Shown piece after piece: positions 38,125-50,566 of a stretch of 64,000 nucleotides of DNA. The notes below the pieces were generated by a model. It did not search any database and had not been told where the DNA came from. It worked only from the letters and a program-made list of their open reading frames with translations. Location of the stretch: positions 434,001 to 498,000 of the forward strand of contig RQOL01000616.1 of the NCBI GenBank assembly GCA_013076295.1, read 5' to 3'. Both the position numbers and the translations under genes were made by a program. Each line of letters opens with the position of its first letter. Position 1 is the first letter of the stretch. Source of the DNA: Sanderia malayensis. Lineage: Eukaryota; Cnidaria; Scyphozoa; Semaeostomeae; Pelagiidae.

Positions 38125-38642
38125 GAGGAGGCGTTACAGTGTGTTTCTTGATTGAAAGGTTTTGGAAGTGATCGATTTTTCACAGATATTGCTTTAATGC
38201 CTCTTGCTGCATGGTATTAATGTGGATTACCGCGTGCCTTGGTATGACGTAAGATTATTATGGCGCAGTGCGATGTTTTTCAGCAATCTCCTTCGCAAGA
38301 ATTGCAAATCGACCATCAAAATATCTCATGTTTCCATGTTTTTCTACTCAAATGGATAAATCACAATACTTGATTATCTACGTATCTACAATTGGTCTAA
38401 TAAATACTTTCTAAGCGAATATCAATAGGTGCTTTGGTTTGTTTAATGTTTTCAACACTAAATAGTAAAATAGGGGAGAATCTCATCTGCGAACCACATT
38501 TTCGTACGTTTGTGACGTATGCTGGGCGTATGGTCTTTGAAGTCGAGACTAGATGCTATACATTATTATTTGATACGCACATGGTATCTATAGTTGTTGA
38601 TCACTGGTCGCAATGGGCGGTGGTCCCTACTGCAGTATTCAT

Positions 38643-41600
38643 TCATTTACAAGTGTGCACCTTGTCGAGAGACTCGCATATTTCGCAGTCCACATTGCAG
38701 CACCATTTGAATTTACAATTGCATCGTTTGACGCTTCTCTTGATTTGTATATTGTATCCCTGTCCGCAACACAGCAACCGGCAGCTGTCCATATTACTCG
38801 ATGTAACATTGCACACGCGGCCGCTCGTTCCCAGCACCCCTTTCGCTTTGTCCGGAAAGCAGTAGTTGGGAGATTTATCGAAGAACATCAGCTGTCTGTC
38901 ATCAAGTGCATTCTTCGCCTCTCTGATTTGCTTTCTGCCTCGTCTCTTTGCCGATACCTTGACAGCCCGTTGGTGAAGTAGCTTCAGGCTCTCACCGACG
39001 CGTTTAAACGGCGACATGATTTTTCTGCATACTTTCGTGGCGCACGATCCGCTTACTCCAGTGCACCCACACACGCTCATCATTGAGTCCAGCAGTGCCT
39101 GCACGAAAACACGTTGAATTACATACACAACATTCGTGGAATTGTCTACGTGCACACGATGCTCTGCATTGAATGCTGCATCATTCATAACAGTCGAGTT
39201 GAGTCGTGTTGCGTGTTGACTATGATCATCGGGACACAATGCAAGGGGAATGCGCTGAAGCAAAGCTTGCGCAAATCAAATACATCGAAAAATGAACAGG
39301 TAGATAAGACAAGCCGGGATATGTGGGAGATCGAGAAGAGAGGATAATCAGACACGTAAATACATTTACTTACTAGTCGGCCTGCTTTGTTGTTGTGCAA
39401 GTTCATTACTCTTTTAAGGTATTTTTTTCGGCTACGTCGTATTCGCTCGGCGTATTTCTCGGACGAGTCGATGAATTTCTCCGCAAACTCGGCTCCGTAG
39501 AAGACATTATCGTTACAGTCGCCCCACTTCCATTCACCACTCTTGTCCACGTGGCCTCGTTTTGATGTGTCGCATTTCTCGCAATCTGGAAACATTCCCG
39601 CGCTGCACGAGCGCGTGACAGAGAACACCACACCTGCTGACGTGATTGCATGGACAAAAGCAGTTTCTTTCGTGCCTGAAATATAGAATGACGCCAAATA
39701 TTGAGCCAACGCATGACTTTACATTACACAGTAGCGAAACAGGCTGTGCATGAAAATTTGACCACCTAATTGAGCTCATCCAAGAAATAGTTGGTTTGAA
39801 TAAACACCTTTGGAGTTGATTATTTTTGGTTTTAGGCGGTCGTTTAGGGGGTCAAAATTTATTGGAGGTGGTACTTAAAGAAGGATTTTTGATTCAAACC
39901 AGTAGCGTATAGACACTACCCTGGTATGGTATTTTTCTGAATGAAACAAATGTTCCGTTGCTAAATAGCATCTGCTATAAAGATGTGTCCATTGTCAGAT
40001 GTTTAAACGTTTGTGATTGGTCCTGTGTCTGTGCAGCAAGTACAGTTGCGCCATATTTATTATCGTTATGCCATCATCACGTTTGATCTGAGATCGTTAT
40101 TGTGTTTTTAAAGTTAGAGAGGAGGGGTCATTCCTAATTCTAAGGAAAATTTATTACCGCCTATTTTAAGGGAGGTCCTCGAAAGTTTGTGCGAGCCCCA
40201 CGCTTATCAATGTGAGCAACGCCATTATGTCAAGAAGATACTGGAAGGGATGGATCGGAGAGAGGAGAAAATACTTGAAGGAATCGCATGTTCATGCTTT
40301 AAGAAATGAAAATTCTTTTATTAAATAGTTTTATCACTGCAGCACACTTTCACTGTTCGTCACTGCACGAGATCGTGCTATCACTTAGCAAAGTGGATAT
40401 CATTGCACCTTAAAATTGGGCCTTAAATGGGTGTCAGTAAGTAGAGGCAGAAAGAGGGGAGAGAGAAAACCAGGGTGGTTAGAGAGGTAGGGTGTCAATT
40501 GAATCGACTGTAAATATCTACGATTACTTTGGAATTATAGAAAATATTCACTATGTCCTTACTCCCTACTGTTGAAGCGTATTAAAAGCTCTGCTGTTGG
40601 CTGCTGATTTATTCCTTGTTATCGTCGGTGAATTGTCAAGATTACGACTGGATGCGAAGTGCAAAATTCAGGCGCAATTACGATCTTAACACTTCTGTTT
40701 GAGCCTGTTGTGAAATCAGCGTGGGTAGCTAATCGTATGAGAGAGTTTATCGTTGTCAAATCTCTCCTCTTGTAGCTAATAAGTGGTTGGATGAGTGGAG
40801 AATTTTACTCCAATCTTTGCCGAAGGATATAGAGTATTCATTCCATACTAACTATTGGGCCTAAGTTTCACAAAACGTTTGAAAGTTAGTGAAGTCCTTC
40901 CTTATTTTGAACTCAAGCTCAGAACTAGCATTTTCACCACTGAATAAAAAGGCCTTATGTTTATATAATTATTAGTGAAACGTCTTTAGTATATCTCCCA
41001 CTGTTGTAGGCTATGTTAATGCCTTCGAGCATGCGCACGAATTATACCAAACTAAGATCGATTTTCTATTGGCCAGTCTCGCATTACGTCCTCAGCAGAA
41101 TAATTAACTGCGGTATCCCGAATTTGCTCGTTTATGAGTTGTGTCTAAGGGTGGTTTCCATTGGTGAAATATCATGCAACACAATTGAGAAAACTAACTA
41201 CATTGCGTCCTTGTGCTTTGCTCCTGACTCGCTCCACCCAAGCAAAAACGAATGAGGCACAGGGATGCAAAGTAGTGAGTCTAAGAGAAGACCGTAACTG
41301 TCTGAGAGTTTCTCAGACAGTTACAACTAAGAGTTTCCTAAACCAAGCTGTCAACAAGCGGAACATTGCGTGGAGTGAAGTGTGCTGTAGCAGATATGTG
41401 CATTTGAAATTTTTTATTTCTAATCATTGCTCAAATTGACATTGAAAAGCATTTTCCCGGACCTCCAGTGGTGAAGGAGTATTCATCATTTCCATATCCG
41501 ACCAACGTCTAGTCTTGGTTCGAGTCCAGGTGGACCCAGCTTCATTGATATGACGCGCCATTAATACGTTATTGATTGATATTTTACGCCGGTGAATACT

Positions 41601-44600
41601 TTAATCGGAGAATCTTTCGCGAGATAAAATTTCGCGACTTTCGCGAATTTTGGCCATTTTTGCGAAAGTTTGACGCGCGAACTTTTTCAAAATTGCAATT
41701 CGCGAAAGTTTATCTCGCGAAACTTTCTCCGCTTAAAGTAATTAGACTGCACTGTTACCAAAATTCAATTGACGACCAAAGCATTCAATAGCAAGTGCAG
41801 TGACGTGGCAATTATAACCCAATAGTAATAGTTTGCAAAGAGCATGCCATGCACTGCATACTGAACATACAGTGTAACATGTTCGATTTTAAGTTCATTA
41901 AAAGTGCTCAATACATAAGTAGAGCAGGATAGACAACAGCAAAGACAAAAAGTTATTAATTTCAAAACGTGGGAAGCGTGCCTGCAATGTTCCCTTGTTC
42001 CAGACGTTTAAAACTGCTATACCAACCTATATCGAGTACTTGTCCAAATACGTTTTTCTCCGTATCATCACTGACTGTCGGGCAATTCCATCTTTCTTTT
42101 CGGAATTGTCGTTGACACTCATCCACGGCTATTTGAACTCCAAGGCCAATGCTTTTCACAGCCTGTGGCTTATTCAGGCATATCTTCGTGTGAATAACAT
42201 TTAAGTCTGGAATCGTTGTGCAATCACTCTTTGTCAAAGGTCGATAGGCCGAACTCAGGCTCATGTACCTAAAGGTAATAGTAGTTTAATGTCAGTATGG
42301 GTCTTTAGAAGATGGCAACTATATGCAGTATAGGCCCTCGCATATGAACGAGCAATGTTTAGGGAGTGTGGGCCTACAGCTTGTGAGCAAAGGATTAAAT
42401 TGTTTTTCTATCGTCTCTTTCGAGAAAGAAATCATGATGTGGTTTGCATTGCAATATCATTTATTTCTTACATTCGAGATATTATAATTATTAACAATTA
42501 TCTATCAGTAGCTGTCTTTCTTAAGTATCTTTATAGCGACAAAGCAACAATGACAGAAGGCTGACATTTCTTAATCTCGAATTTCTCATTCCATGATCGA
42601 TTTTCTAATTATTTCACTAAAAACGAAGTTTCTTTGAATCATGGTTGCATATCTTAAATTTTCCGACTTTAGCAATTCATATGGTCACAAAAATAAGAAG
42701 AAAAATGCTCCGGAAGACAACGAATACTACAGAACCACCGAAGCTTATTGCTTGAATTTTTATTTGCTTTGTGATTCATGAATACAATGCACATCCTTTG
42801 AACATGTTACTTTTTGTTACTTTATGTACCCATTTAAGCCCCAAAATGGTACACCGTTAAGGAGTCAGTCATTCTTAATAATTCCGGCCAATGGTGCATA
42901 ATTGAAAGATTAAAAAAACAAATTTTAAGATCACAACAACTGATTCCTCTTAAACACCACTAGAATGCTGATGTATTTTAAAATATGCCTGGCCTGTTTC
43001 CTGGTGACCTCCTCACACTCACCGTCCTGATCAAATTATTCAGTTTTTGCCAAGTTCGAAATGGAAAAGGAGAGGGACCAACCAATGTATACTTCTTGGA
43101 GGAGGAAAATTGTGGCCTTTACAAATTGTGTTATTTGCTGCAGTACTTTTCTCAGTGAATCATTTGTAAACAAACATTTTGAAAAATCAACCGCTTTACT
43201 TTTTATCGTTATGTTAATTAATCATCAACAAACTAATAGAAAGCCATTCCATTGCCTTAAAATGTTTTATCTGCCGTTTTCGCTGTACTATGTAACGAAA
43301 TTACAGGAAAGAGAATTATTTTAGAGCGAAAAAATATAGATATTATTAACTTCATTGCCAAAGATATACACTTTTTTTTAATAAGCAACCGCTCAATAAG
43401 CAACTAGGGCTGGATTGACCCTAGCATTAAGCAACTCGAGGGCTCAATTGAATTACTGTTAGCAACTTTCATGTGCAACTTTGAGGGCTAAAATATCCAA
43501 AATTTTAAGCAACTTTCAGGGCTGGACCAAAGTCTAGTTGCTTATAAAAAAAGTGTATTTATACAGGCCATGTGCCCCCTGGTCAACAATTGAATTATTC
43601 TTACTAGTACCAATACTGTCGTTTTCTTGTCTTCCATCCTTCTGAATTATTTATTTATTTTCATTTTCGTATACATCGGTTATTTAAAAAGTTTTATTTA
43701 TTGTTTATTTATGATTTATTTATCAACCGTTTATCATTTCTCTTACTTACCTTCAAGAACCTGATTTTTACGTTATTGTCTTGTATTATTTTTATAATTT
43801 TTTATCTTTTTATAATTTGAAGGCCATAACTTCTTGGGTATATGCTGAAATGGACCTCTTTGGGGGTCTCGATACGTTTCTTTTTAGTTTAATTCTATAT
43901 CTCCCATTTGTTTTCTATTGCGTAGGTCCAGATTACGATTAGAAATTTAAGATGATTGACCCGGTGTAGAGCGCTGCGAGCATGAAAGAAAAGACAGGAC
44001 TTAACTGCCATGCGGCCCATTTGTTCATGCCGCCAATACAGCATTATGAACTATAAACTTTCGAGTTTTCATTCCAATGAAGCACGCAATTTTCTGTATG
44101 CAAAGCAAAGTGAAATTTTCAGTGCCACGCACAACATGAAAAGAAACATGATTTGAGAGTGCCATTGAAACCTGATCGGAACCGAGGGCAAAGAAAGATA
44201 TGTTCAAGTGAACGAGGTTTCAATGTGAGGCTAACGCTTGCACGAATAAAGTAGAAATGAAAGAACGACTGAAATTTGTCAAATATTGAATGCATTTTAT
44301 TTAAGCGTCTATAGATGATTAATCAAAATGCAATTATACTATAGCTATGCAGTATCATATCATGATTGACAAAGGTTCTCTGATGCACAGCTTTAATAAT
44401 ATGCTCCTTTCTATCACACTTGCATGGTGTTTTCCCGGCATTAATGGGGATTTGTGTTGAAAAAGAGAGCCAAAAATAGACACGCGAATTGAGTTGATAA
44501 GTGGGCAGTAGTTCTTCCATCTCGGCTGCTTTGCTGACTTCAATCGGACAACAAAAGCACCGAGCAGGCCTTGCCAAGTAGCGTCATTTGAATGGAGTGC

Positions 44601-45714
44601 ATATGTGCATGCAAGGTATTCTAAGCGTGAACGCAAAAACGACAGCTAATGCGAAACCAGTCTTGTCTGAGTGTAGTAACGGAAACTTAACGAGAAGCGT
44701 GTATGGAAGCAATACGTACCGTAACACGTTCACACACTCTGAAGTGAGCTATGTTCTTATTATATTAAATCATTTGCTATGCAGAGCTGTTATTTTGATA
44801 GCCCGGAAATAGCTTTTTTTGCGTTGAAAACTGTCCTAGTTAAACTAATTTTCCACCGACGTTGTTTTGGAGGGTCAAGTCAGATAATTTTAATTATTCG
44901 ACATTTGTGATTGAAAAACACTGGAATTCCCTTCCAAAAGACGGCATGGCTTTTCGGATTTCAATGTCTAACACACCGCTCTGTGTGCCGTCCATTGCTG
45001 AATAATTAGCAGAGAGTCTTATGACGTGCCAAGCAAGCATGGTTACATGAAGAATTATGCGCTTATTTTCATCATATAGATCGAGTTGTCTTGGACATGA
45101 ACACGACCAATCAATTGTGTGTTTCATGCGTTTAGACATTTAATTACAGTCAGATAACGAGCCTTCCAAAATACTGAACATTGTGACGTAATTATTTACT
45201 ACTTTTGGCTGCTTCACAGAAAATTTGCTTTGTATAGTTTAACGATATCGCGAAGCACATCCCCTCGTGAGGTTCAATGCGTCGTAATTTCATGTATGGC
45301 CAAAATGTGCCAGATTTTGGTGATTTTCCGTCTGTATTCATTTATGATCAATTAAGCGCAGATCGATTTGTTAATAGAAAAACTGCGACTACTTTTGAGA
45401 TATATTCAACAATCGATAAGACACGATTACTCTTGTTCTCGGTTGTTAAATATCTAATCTAAGAGAGGCATCTTTATTTTAAGTAACAGTGTACTCTTTG
45501 TACACGCGTAATGCGAGACAACGCTTCAAAAACCCATGTATATTGGCTACAATACATGTGCTACCTGCTTATAATCGCAGCCGCCAACATAGAAGCGTAT
45601 AAGATAGATGGAGAGAAAAGCAATAAGTACTCACATCCAGTTACCATCGCAACTGTTCGCACAGACGTAAAGTAATGCCAAGTATAAGAGGTATGTCCTT
45701 CGGTACTCGTACAT
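38643..45714 (-). CDS. Wnt16: Wnt ligand, Wnt16-like
   Basis: Secreted signalling glycoprotein for Frizzled receptors. Four exons read on the minus strand: 45635-45714, 42027-42268, 39374-39675 and 38643-39098. Phases 2, 1 and 0 all close, giving 359 aa. Exon 1 encodes a signal peptide (MYEYRRTYLLYLALLYVCAN) and then NWM, continuing in exon 2 as in Wnt16. Exon 2 holds ECQRQFRKERWNC (residues 77-89). Exon 3 holds GTKETAFVHAITSAG (108-122), TRSCSAG, WKWGDCNDN and MNLHNNKAGR. Exon 4 holds CGCTGVSGSC (218-227), with Ser224 in the position that Porcupine acylates with palmitoleate, and ends NCKFKWCCNVDCEICESLDKV then HTCK. GTKETAF, RSCSAG, KSPNYC and the VHTCK end point to Wnt16 rather than other subfamilies. 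Unusual: Thr221 replaces the near-invariant His of CHGxSGSC, and the following KTCW is KVCR. Introns are about 3.4, 2.4 and 0.3 kb. Confidence 0.9.
41294..41324. repeat. 14-bp perfect hairpin in Wnt intron
   Basis: GTAACTGTCTGAGA at 41294-41307 and its exact reverse complement at 41311-41324, separated by three bases. It lies in the intron between Wnt exons 2 and 3. Confidence 0.6.
43367..43557. repeat. MITE, 191 bp, ends TACACTTTTTTTTAATAAGCAAC
   Basis: Terminal inverted repeats: TACACT, T-run, AATAAGCAAC at the left and GTTGCTTATA, A-run, GTGTA at the right. Internal repeats of AGCAACT and AGGGCT occur in both orientations. It lies in the large first intron of the Wnt gene. The T-run plus ATAAG end matches the style of 32043-32455. 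Confidence 0.8.
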
Positions 45715-45811
45715 TGTAAATTAAGCACACCACGGCAGGTTGGCAGCTGTAAGCAGGCAGGTAATTATACGAGTAATCGTTTAGATTGTTGTCTATCAAC
45801 CCACACTGTAC

Positions 45812-45823
45812 ATATATTATAAG
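45812..45823 (-). promoter_or_regulatory. Possible TATA box of the Wnt16-like gene
   Basis: The minus strand reads CTTATAATATAT about 100 bases upstream of the Wnt ATG, a spacing that would leave a short 5' untranslated region. This is sequence match only; an upstream non-coding exon is equally possible. Confidence 0.25.
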
Positions 45824-46164
45824 ACGCTGATGACGACCGCTACACGCACACTGTCACAGATCGGTTCATGCTGCACTATGATATATCACAAATGCGGCTG
45901 ACACATGATTAACTGTTTGTTCGCCTTTCGATTATTGCCCAGTCGCTTTTTCAAGTCCGTCTTGAAACAGTGGGGTAAGCGCACAAAAGAGCCCATCTAA
46001 AGTCAACATCCCAAGACCTTTCTTAGAATGCCGGCGTATTAGAGTGGACAATGCCATCATTAGTTTTCCCATTTCACTCATTATACTCGCATGAAAAGGC
46101 AGATTTATATTGAAGAACAATTTTTCTACCCGCGCTATTTTTTCTCTCCATGTTTTTCTATTAT

Positions 46165-46233
46165 TTTTATCATTATCATTATTAACATTATTATTATTTT
46201 TATTACTATTACTTTTCTTTATGTTATTATTGC

Positions 46234-46273
<40 letters not shown>

Positions 46274-46285
46274 GATATTATTATT
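46165..46285. repeat. (ATT)n microsatellite
   Basis: A long, slightly interrupted ATT trinucleotide tract. The opposite-strand translation is a poly-Asn run, which explains the open frames across it. Confidence 0.9.
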
Positions 46286-48640
46286 CACAATCATTCTCTG
46301 TGACCCTTTCTTGCAGTACAGCAATGTAACTTGTTCTTTCCGACAAACGGACAGCCGAACGGAAAGTGGTTAGCACAGCATGGCCCACGCACCAAACCAC
46401 CGCCTTTAAATTGTGGCCTAAACTGACCAAACCACCAACGTTACGCTCTTTCCTCAAAATCACTTGATTACGTATACCGCTCTACTGTGGACGACCTAAC
46501 ACGTTTAATGGCGTTTAACAGCTTTCCATCTCTCCGCCATATACTCCCATGGTCTACAACAAACACTGAATGCTTGAACAAATTGTGAAGCATATCCTTT
46601 GAATACGACAGATGAATGTTTTGTTCTCGTCAATACGTTCACCATGTCATAGTAAATAAATGGCTATAATAAACAAACGATTAACATATTGTAGATAGTG
46701 GCCAATTTATTGTACCACGGCCCGTAAATTAAGGGCTTGAGAGTTTTATTGTCCGATATATTGCAATTTTGCATTTGTAGTCAAGTCTTATTTCACTGGT
46801 TTCATGACATCATTATGAAATATTTTGCGCTTTTTGCTGTAAAAAGTCGTTTTGCCAATTCAATATCGCCAAGGAGAAGAAAAATTTAAAAAAAATGCTT
46901 TCTAAAATAGCAGTTGTGATTTTTCTCTCTTAAATTATTTGCTGAAAGGAAGCTATCCACCTGTACTTTTCTCGTGTTGTGTTGTCTTCATACAATTTTT
47001 ACTGGTCAGAATTGACGTGACATGTTTTTTTAGCTTCTCTGTTCACTTGCTACATCAGCTTTAGGCTGCTTGAAAACTCGCACACCCTAAGGAGCTCTGA
47101 ATAGCTACACTAAATATGTAATAAATATTCTGCATTATCGCCTTGTCGATGTGAGTAACGTGAAATTCTACATTTACCAAGTTTCGTATTGGTATGGGGA
47201 ACCGATTTGCTTCAGTTTGGGCAAATGGGGGCAAATGCTATGGTGGAAATGCTCCTGTCTATTCTACATAACAGGTCAGGTTGTATGCTCTGTATATCAT
47301 ATTCTGCGTATTTTGTCATCTATCAGCCATTTGACTCAAGGACTATGGAATTCATCGTCAACTGTTTATTAAATACCGTTATCGTATATTCCTGAATCAA
47401 GTTGACTCACACGCACATGACTTCTAAATCGGAAAATGGTTTGCTTTTGAGTAAAGACACTTGGTATGAGATATCTTGCCAAGTTGTTAAGCGCCCAATT
47501 TCCCCTCAACGAACTTTTGGTTTCACACCCTTTCGGCTTAAAACACGCAAACATTGACGTTGGCTATCATTTAATTAGGCCAGGCCAGGCCAGTCATTGT
47601 CAAGACTGCCATGCCAGCCTTGTGAAAAAGTTCTTGGTCACGTGACTTTATGGTCACCTTGAGAATGAAAGAAATAGTTAGGGAAAAATATATTGGTACA
47701 TGATAAACTGAAGGAGTAAATTGCTTATTATATTTTTGAATCCATCACTCTTTAATTCAAAATATTTGATATTTCACAAATACTTTCCTGAAGGTATTTC
47801 TTTTTTATGCAGAAACTAGAACATCAATTTTATGCGTCGGATTGTTAATTCGAACATTCGAAATGGCGTCATACTCTTGCTTTGGCCCGGGTCTGGGTCT
47901 GACCAATATCCATTTGATTTTGGAAAATTTGTTGTAGACATTGTACTTGAAATTTCATGAAAAATAACCCTTGTAACGAGGAAATGCTTTGATAATAATA
48001 ATCTTTAATTTGCAATCAAAGGGATATGTTTTGATGTGAAAAACATTTGCAACAAAGCCATTATTTGTTTTAAGCTTAACCAAAACCAAAGATCAACCAT
48101 AAATTAATGCCTTTGTTGGCTCCAGGAAGCTCGAGTCACGCGCAGAAAAGGAAAAAATGGCCGCCGACCAAAAGTGATTAAATTTTTTAGAATTAGGCTA
48201 CGTCATAAAAAAACAAAAACTCTTAACCTTTGCCGTGAATCATTCATATTTGAAATTAAAACGATTAAACACTATTTACTATCTATTTTGATTCATCAAT
48301 TACATGGTTATCCTGTGCAGAAGTTCCGCTAATCCTCACGTCCTACTCTAGCATTTATTCAAGCTTTTACCAACTGCCTCTTTCATCTGCGACAAAACAA
48401 GTTTTACCCGATTCTGTTTGTCGCATGTCACATACAAACGCAGATAATTCTTTCGGAAAAGAGGTCTGGAAAAAGTCACCAGCTCTAGTCAAGAACTTAA
48501 ATTTTGCACCGATTTCAATCAATCATTTTGCATTAAATTGTAGCCGACATTTTCTGAAACATGAAAGCGAGGCTGAAAGGTATTCTCTGAACTGCGCAGC
48601 CATCGTGCGGCGTTGTGATGGCGTGTGCATCTTCTCTCTA

Positions 48641-48948
48641 TAATAATAATGATAATAATAATAATAATAGTAATAATAATGGTGAAAGTTTTTTTAATAA
48701 TTTCTAAGCAGGATAGACACTTCCAAAGTTACAATTGTCGCCATCAATGTGTGCCCTGTTCTATGAATTTATTGAAGTACACTGCAACTAAAACGCATGG
48801 AAAATAAATAAAAAATAAATCTTACATAAATGAGATTTCTAAAACCTAATTTCACATTGAGCTCTATATCATATACCATTCAAAGTTTTTTAGTAATAAT
48901 AATAATAAGAATTTAATAATAATGATAATAATAGTAATAATAATAATA
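48641..48948. repeat. Two (TAA)n microsatellite tracts
   Basis: TAA/GATAAT tracts at 48641-48682 and 48892-48948, separated by about 210 bases of unique AT-rich sequence. Confidence 0.85.
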
Positions 48949-49192
48949 CCATATTTATACAACCGACGAACTCTGTACTAGTGTGCCTAAAAAATTATAG
49001 TTTACAAGAATTAATCTTCCAAGCTGTTTTAAATTTTTAGGAACTTTTATTAAATATTTTTTCACCCTGGAATCCAACGTCCTGCTCCAGATTTTATTTT
49101 TGGAAGTAATAGACAGTGCTTATTTCCAGGAGTTGCTGTGCTGTGTTTCAGACGCATCAACATATTCTTTGAATGTTTCAGTCCCACCCATG

Positions 49193-50126
49193 TCATTGCA
49201 CATTTCGGTGCCCATGTATGATTTTCGTGCATGTTCTTTTTAATGCTCGGTGATTGTCATTGCAGCAGGGTTCAGTCGTTATTTCGCGTTTTCTTTTCAT
49301 GCTTTCAATCAAAGTAAAATAATTCCGAAAATGATCACAGATATATGTTATAATATACCACAGTAAGAAATGTTGGTAGAATTTAGAGCGATATATGGTA
49401 CAAACTGTAGTATTATGCACTTGTGACCTTAATTTTTCCGGTAGCCACATCCAACCAGATGCACGCTTGAAGCATTTATGGAAATTGGAGTTGAAGTTAA
49501 GTGTGCTATGCAAGTAGACGCCATTTGTATTGTTAATTGCGGCTGGGATTGGCCAAAGCATTGTAACATTTTTAACTTCGAGTTGCCTATACTTCCTTCG
49601 TTTGCAATTAGTTGTCCAGCTTTCAGCAGTATGGGGCTCTGTCTTGCTTTTTCCAAATTCAATGCCAGTTCATAACATTTCAGTCAGCTACTCTGATAGG
49701 TTGTCCATTGTTATCGACAGTTTGATTTCCATTAAATGTATTTTTTCTGACATACAACTGAGTATTGTTCGCATATTTGAGGGCCTAGTAGAGCCTTGCG
49801 AAACTCCTGTTAGCAATTATAGCTTATGCGAAAGACAACTGTTGAATGTTGCCATGGAGATGATAGATAGCCGTTGAACCATTCCATTCCATCTTTTATT
49901 CCTTGTATTGCAAACATTTCTCAAGCGGTATGTTGCAGCTTTTCGTCTCAAACGCTTTTCTCGTGTCAACGAAGACTGCTCCAACTGGCTGGTCCTCATC
50001 AACGCTTCTCCGCATGGCATTTAGTGATATATTTGCGATATGTCCTCTTAATAATCTGGGCCTAAAGCCATATTGGTATTCGGAAAAGAGTTTGTTTGTG
50101 TGTAGAAGCAACTTGACGGTAGACAA
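49193..50126 (-). mobile_element. Decayed non-LTR retrotransposon reverse transcriptase
   Basis: Read on the minus strand from 50126, the pieces fall in order along a LINE-type reverse transcriptase: LFSEYQYGFRP...ANISLNAMRRSV, then VGAVFVDTRKAFET (the catalytic block containing the first Asp), near 49830 LLTGVSQGS (the G-x-PQGS block with Ser for Pro), then a palm/thumb stretch ending LALNLEKARQSPIL. The YADD block is not recognisable. Several stops and at least two frame changes separate the pieces, so the element is dead. A CR1/L2-like clade would fit the KAF and PQGS style, but I cannot assign it firmly. Confidence 0.65.
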
Positions 50127-50177
50127 TTTTTTTAGTTATGTTAATAATTGCTGCTGCGTAGCGGAGCGAAGTGAAGC

Positions 50178-50225
50178 GGCTGCGCAGCAGAATATAATCG
50201 AGTCCTTCTCGAGAAAAAATCTTGT
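50178..50225 (+). repeat. Dispersed repeat, GCTGCGCAGCAGAATATAAT family, copy 3
   Basis: The best preserved of three copies: GCTGCGCAGCAGAATATAAT, CGAGTCC, TTCTCGAG and AAAAAATCTTG. It lies between the retrotransposon remnant and the 50242 MITE. Confidence 0.55.
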
Positions 50226-50241
50226 AATAGTAATAGTAATA

Positions 50242-50566
50242 AGCCCTATTTACACTACACAAACTAACCCGGGTTAACTTAACCCGGGTTAGTTTAACCC
50301 GGGTTAGTTTTCGTTTGTAGTGTAAGCGTTCACCAGTGGGCGAAACTGGGTTAGCCGAAATGCCTAATGTAAATAAAGTCGAGTCGAAAGAAAAAGTCCT
50401 CTTTCTTGGCGCCACGTTTTGTTTTCAACAGGAGTGCGCATACTCATACTAGAAACTAACCCGGATTCGCCGCAGTCTCGCGCTTACACTACATTTTCGT
50501 AAAACTAACCCGGGTTAGCTTAACCCGGGGCGAACCCGGGTTAGTTTGTGTAGTGTAAATAGGGCT
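50242..50566. repeat. MITE, 325 bp, ends AGCCCTATTTACACTACA
   Basis: Terminal inverted repeats of about 34 bp: AGCCCTATTTACACTACACA then AACTAACCCGGGTT, mirrored at the right as AACCCGGGTTAGTT then TGTGTAGTGTAAATAGGGCT. Several internal TAACCCGGGTTA palindromes and a second, subterminal inverted pair (GTAGTGTAAGCG / CGCTTACACTAC) make the whole element foldback-capable. ATA on both flanks may be a 3-bp target-site duplication. Confidence 0.88.

Larger units (their letters stand above)
37304..38642. other. Intergenic between NUDT16-like and Wnt16-like 3' ends
   Basis: Holds the near-perfect hairpin at 37844-37908 and a copy of the GCCCCC-rich repeat at 38024-38124. No clear polyadenylation signal for the Wnt gene is visible close to its stop. 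Confidence 0.45.
45824..49189. other. Gene-poor stretch with microsatellites
   Basis: Upstream flank of the Wnt gene and further AT-rich DNA. It contains ATT/TAA trinucleotide microsatellites at about 46165-46285, 48641-48682 and 48892-48948. Open frames here are low-complexity products of these runs. No other feature is supported. Confidence 0.45.

Noticed and set aside
38434..38981. Open frames of 122-143 codons on +
   Set aside because: Antisense to the last Wnt exon.
45932..46324. 130-codon frame on - with poly-Asn
   Set aside because: Translation of the ATT microsatellite.
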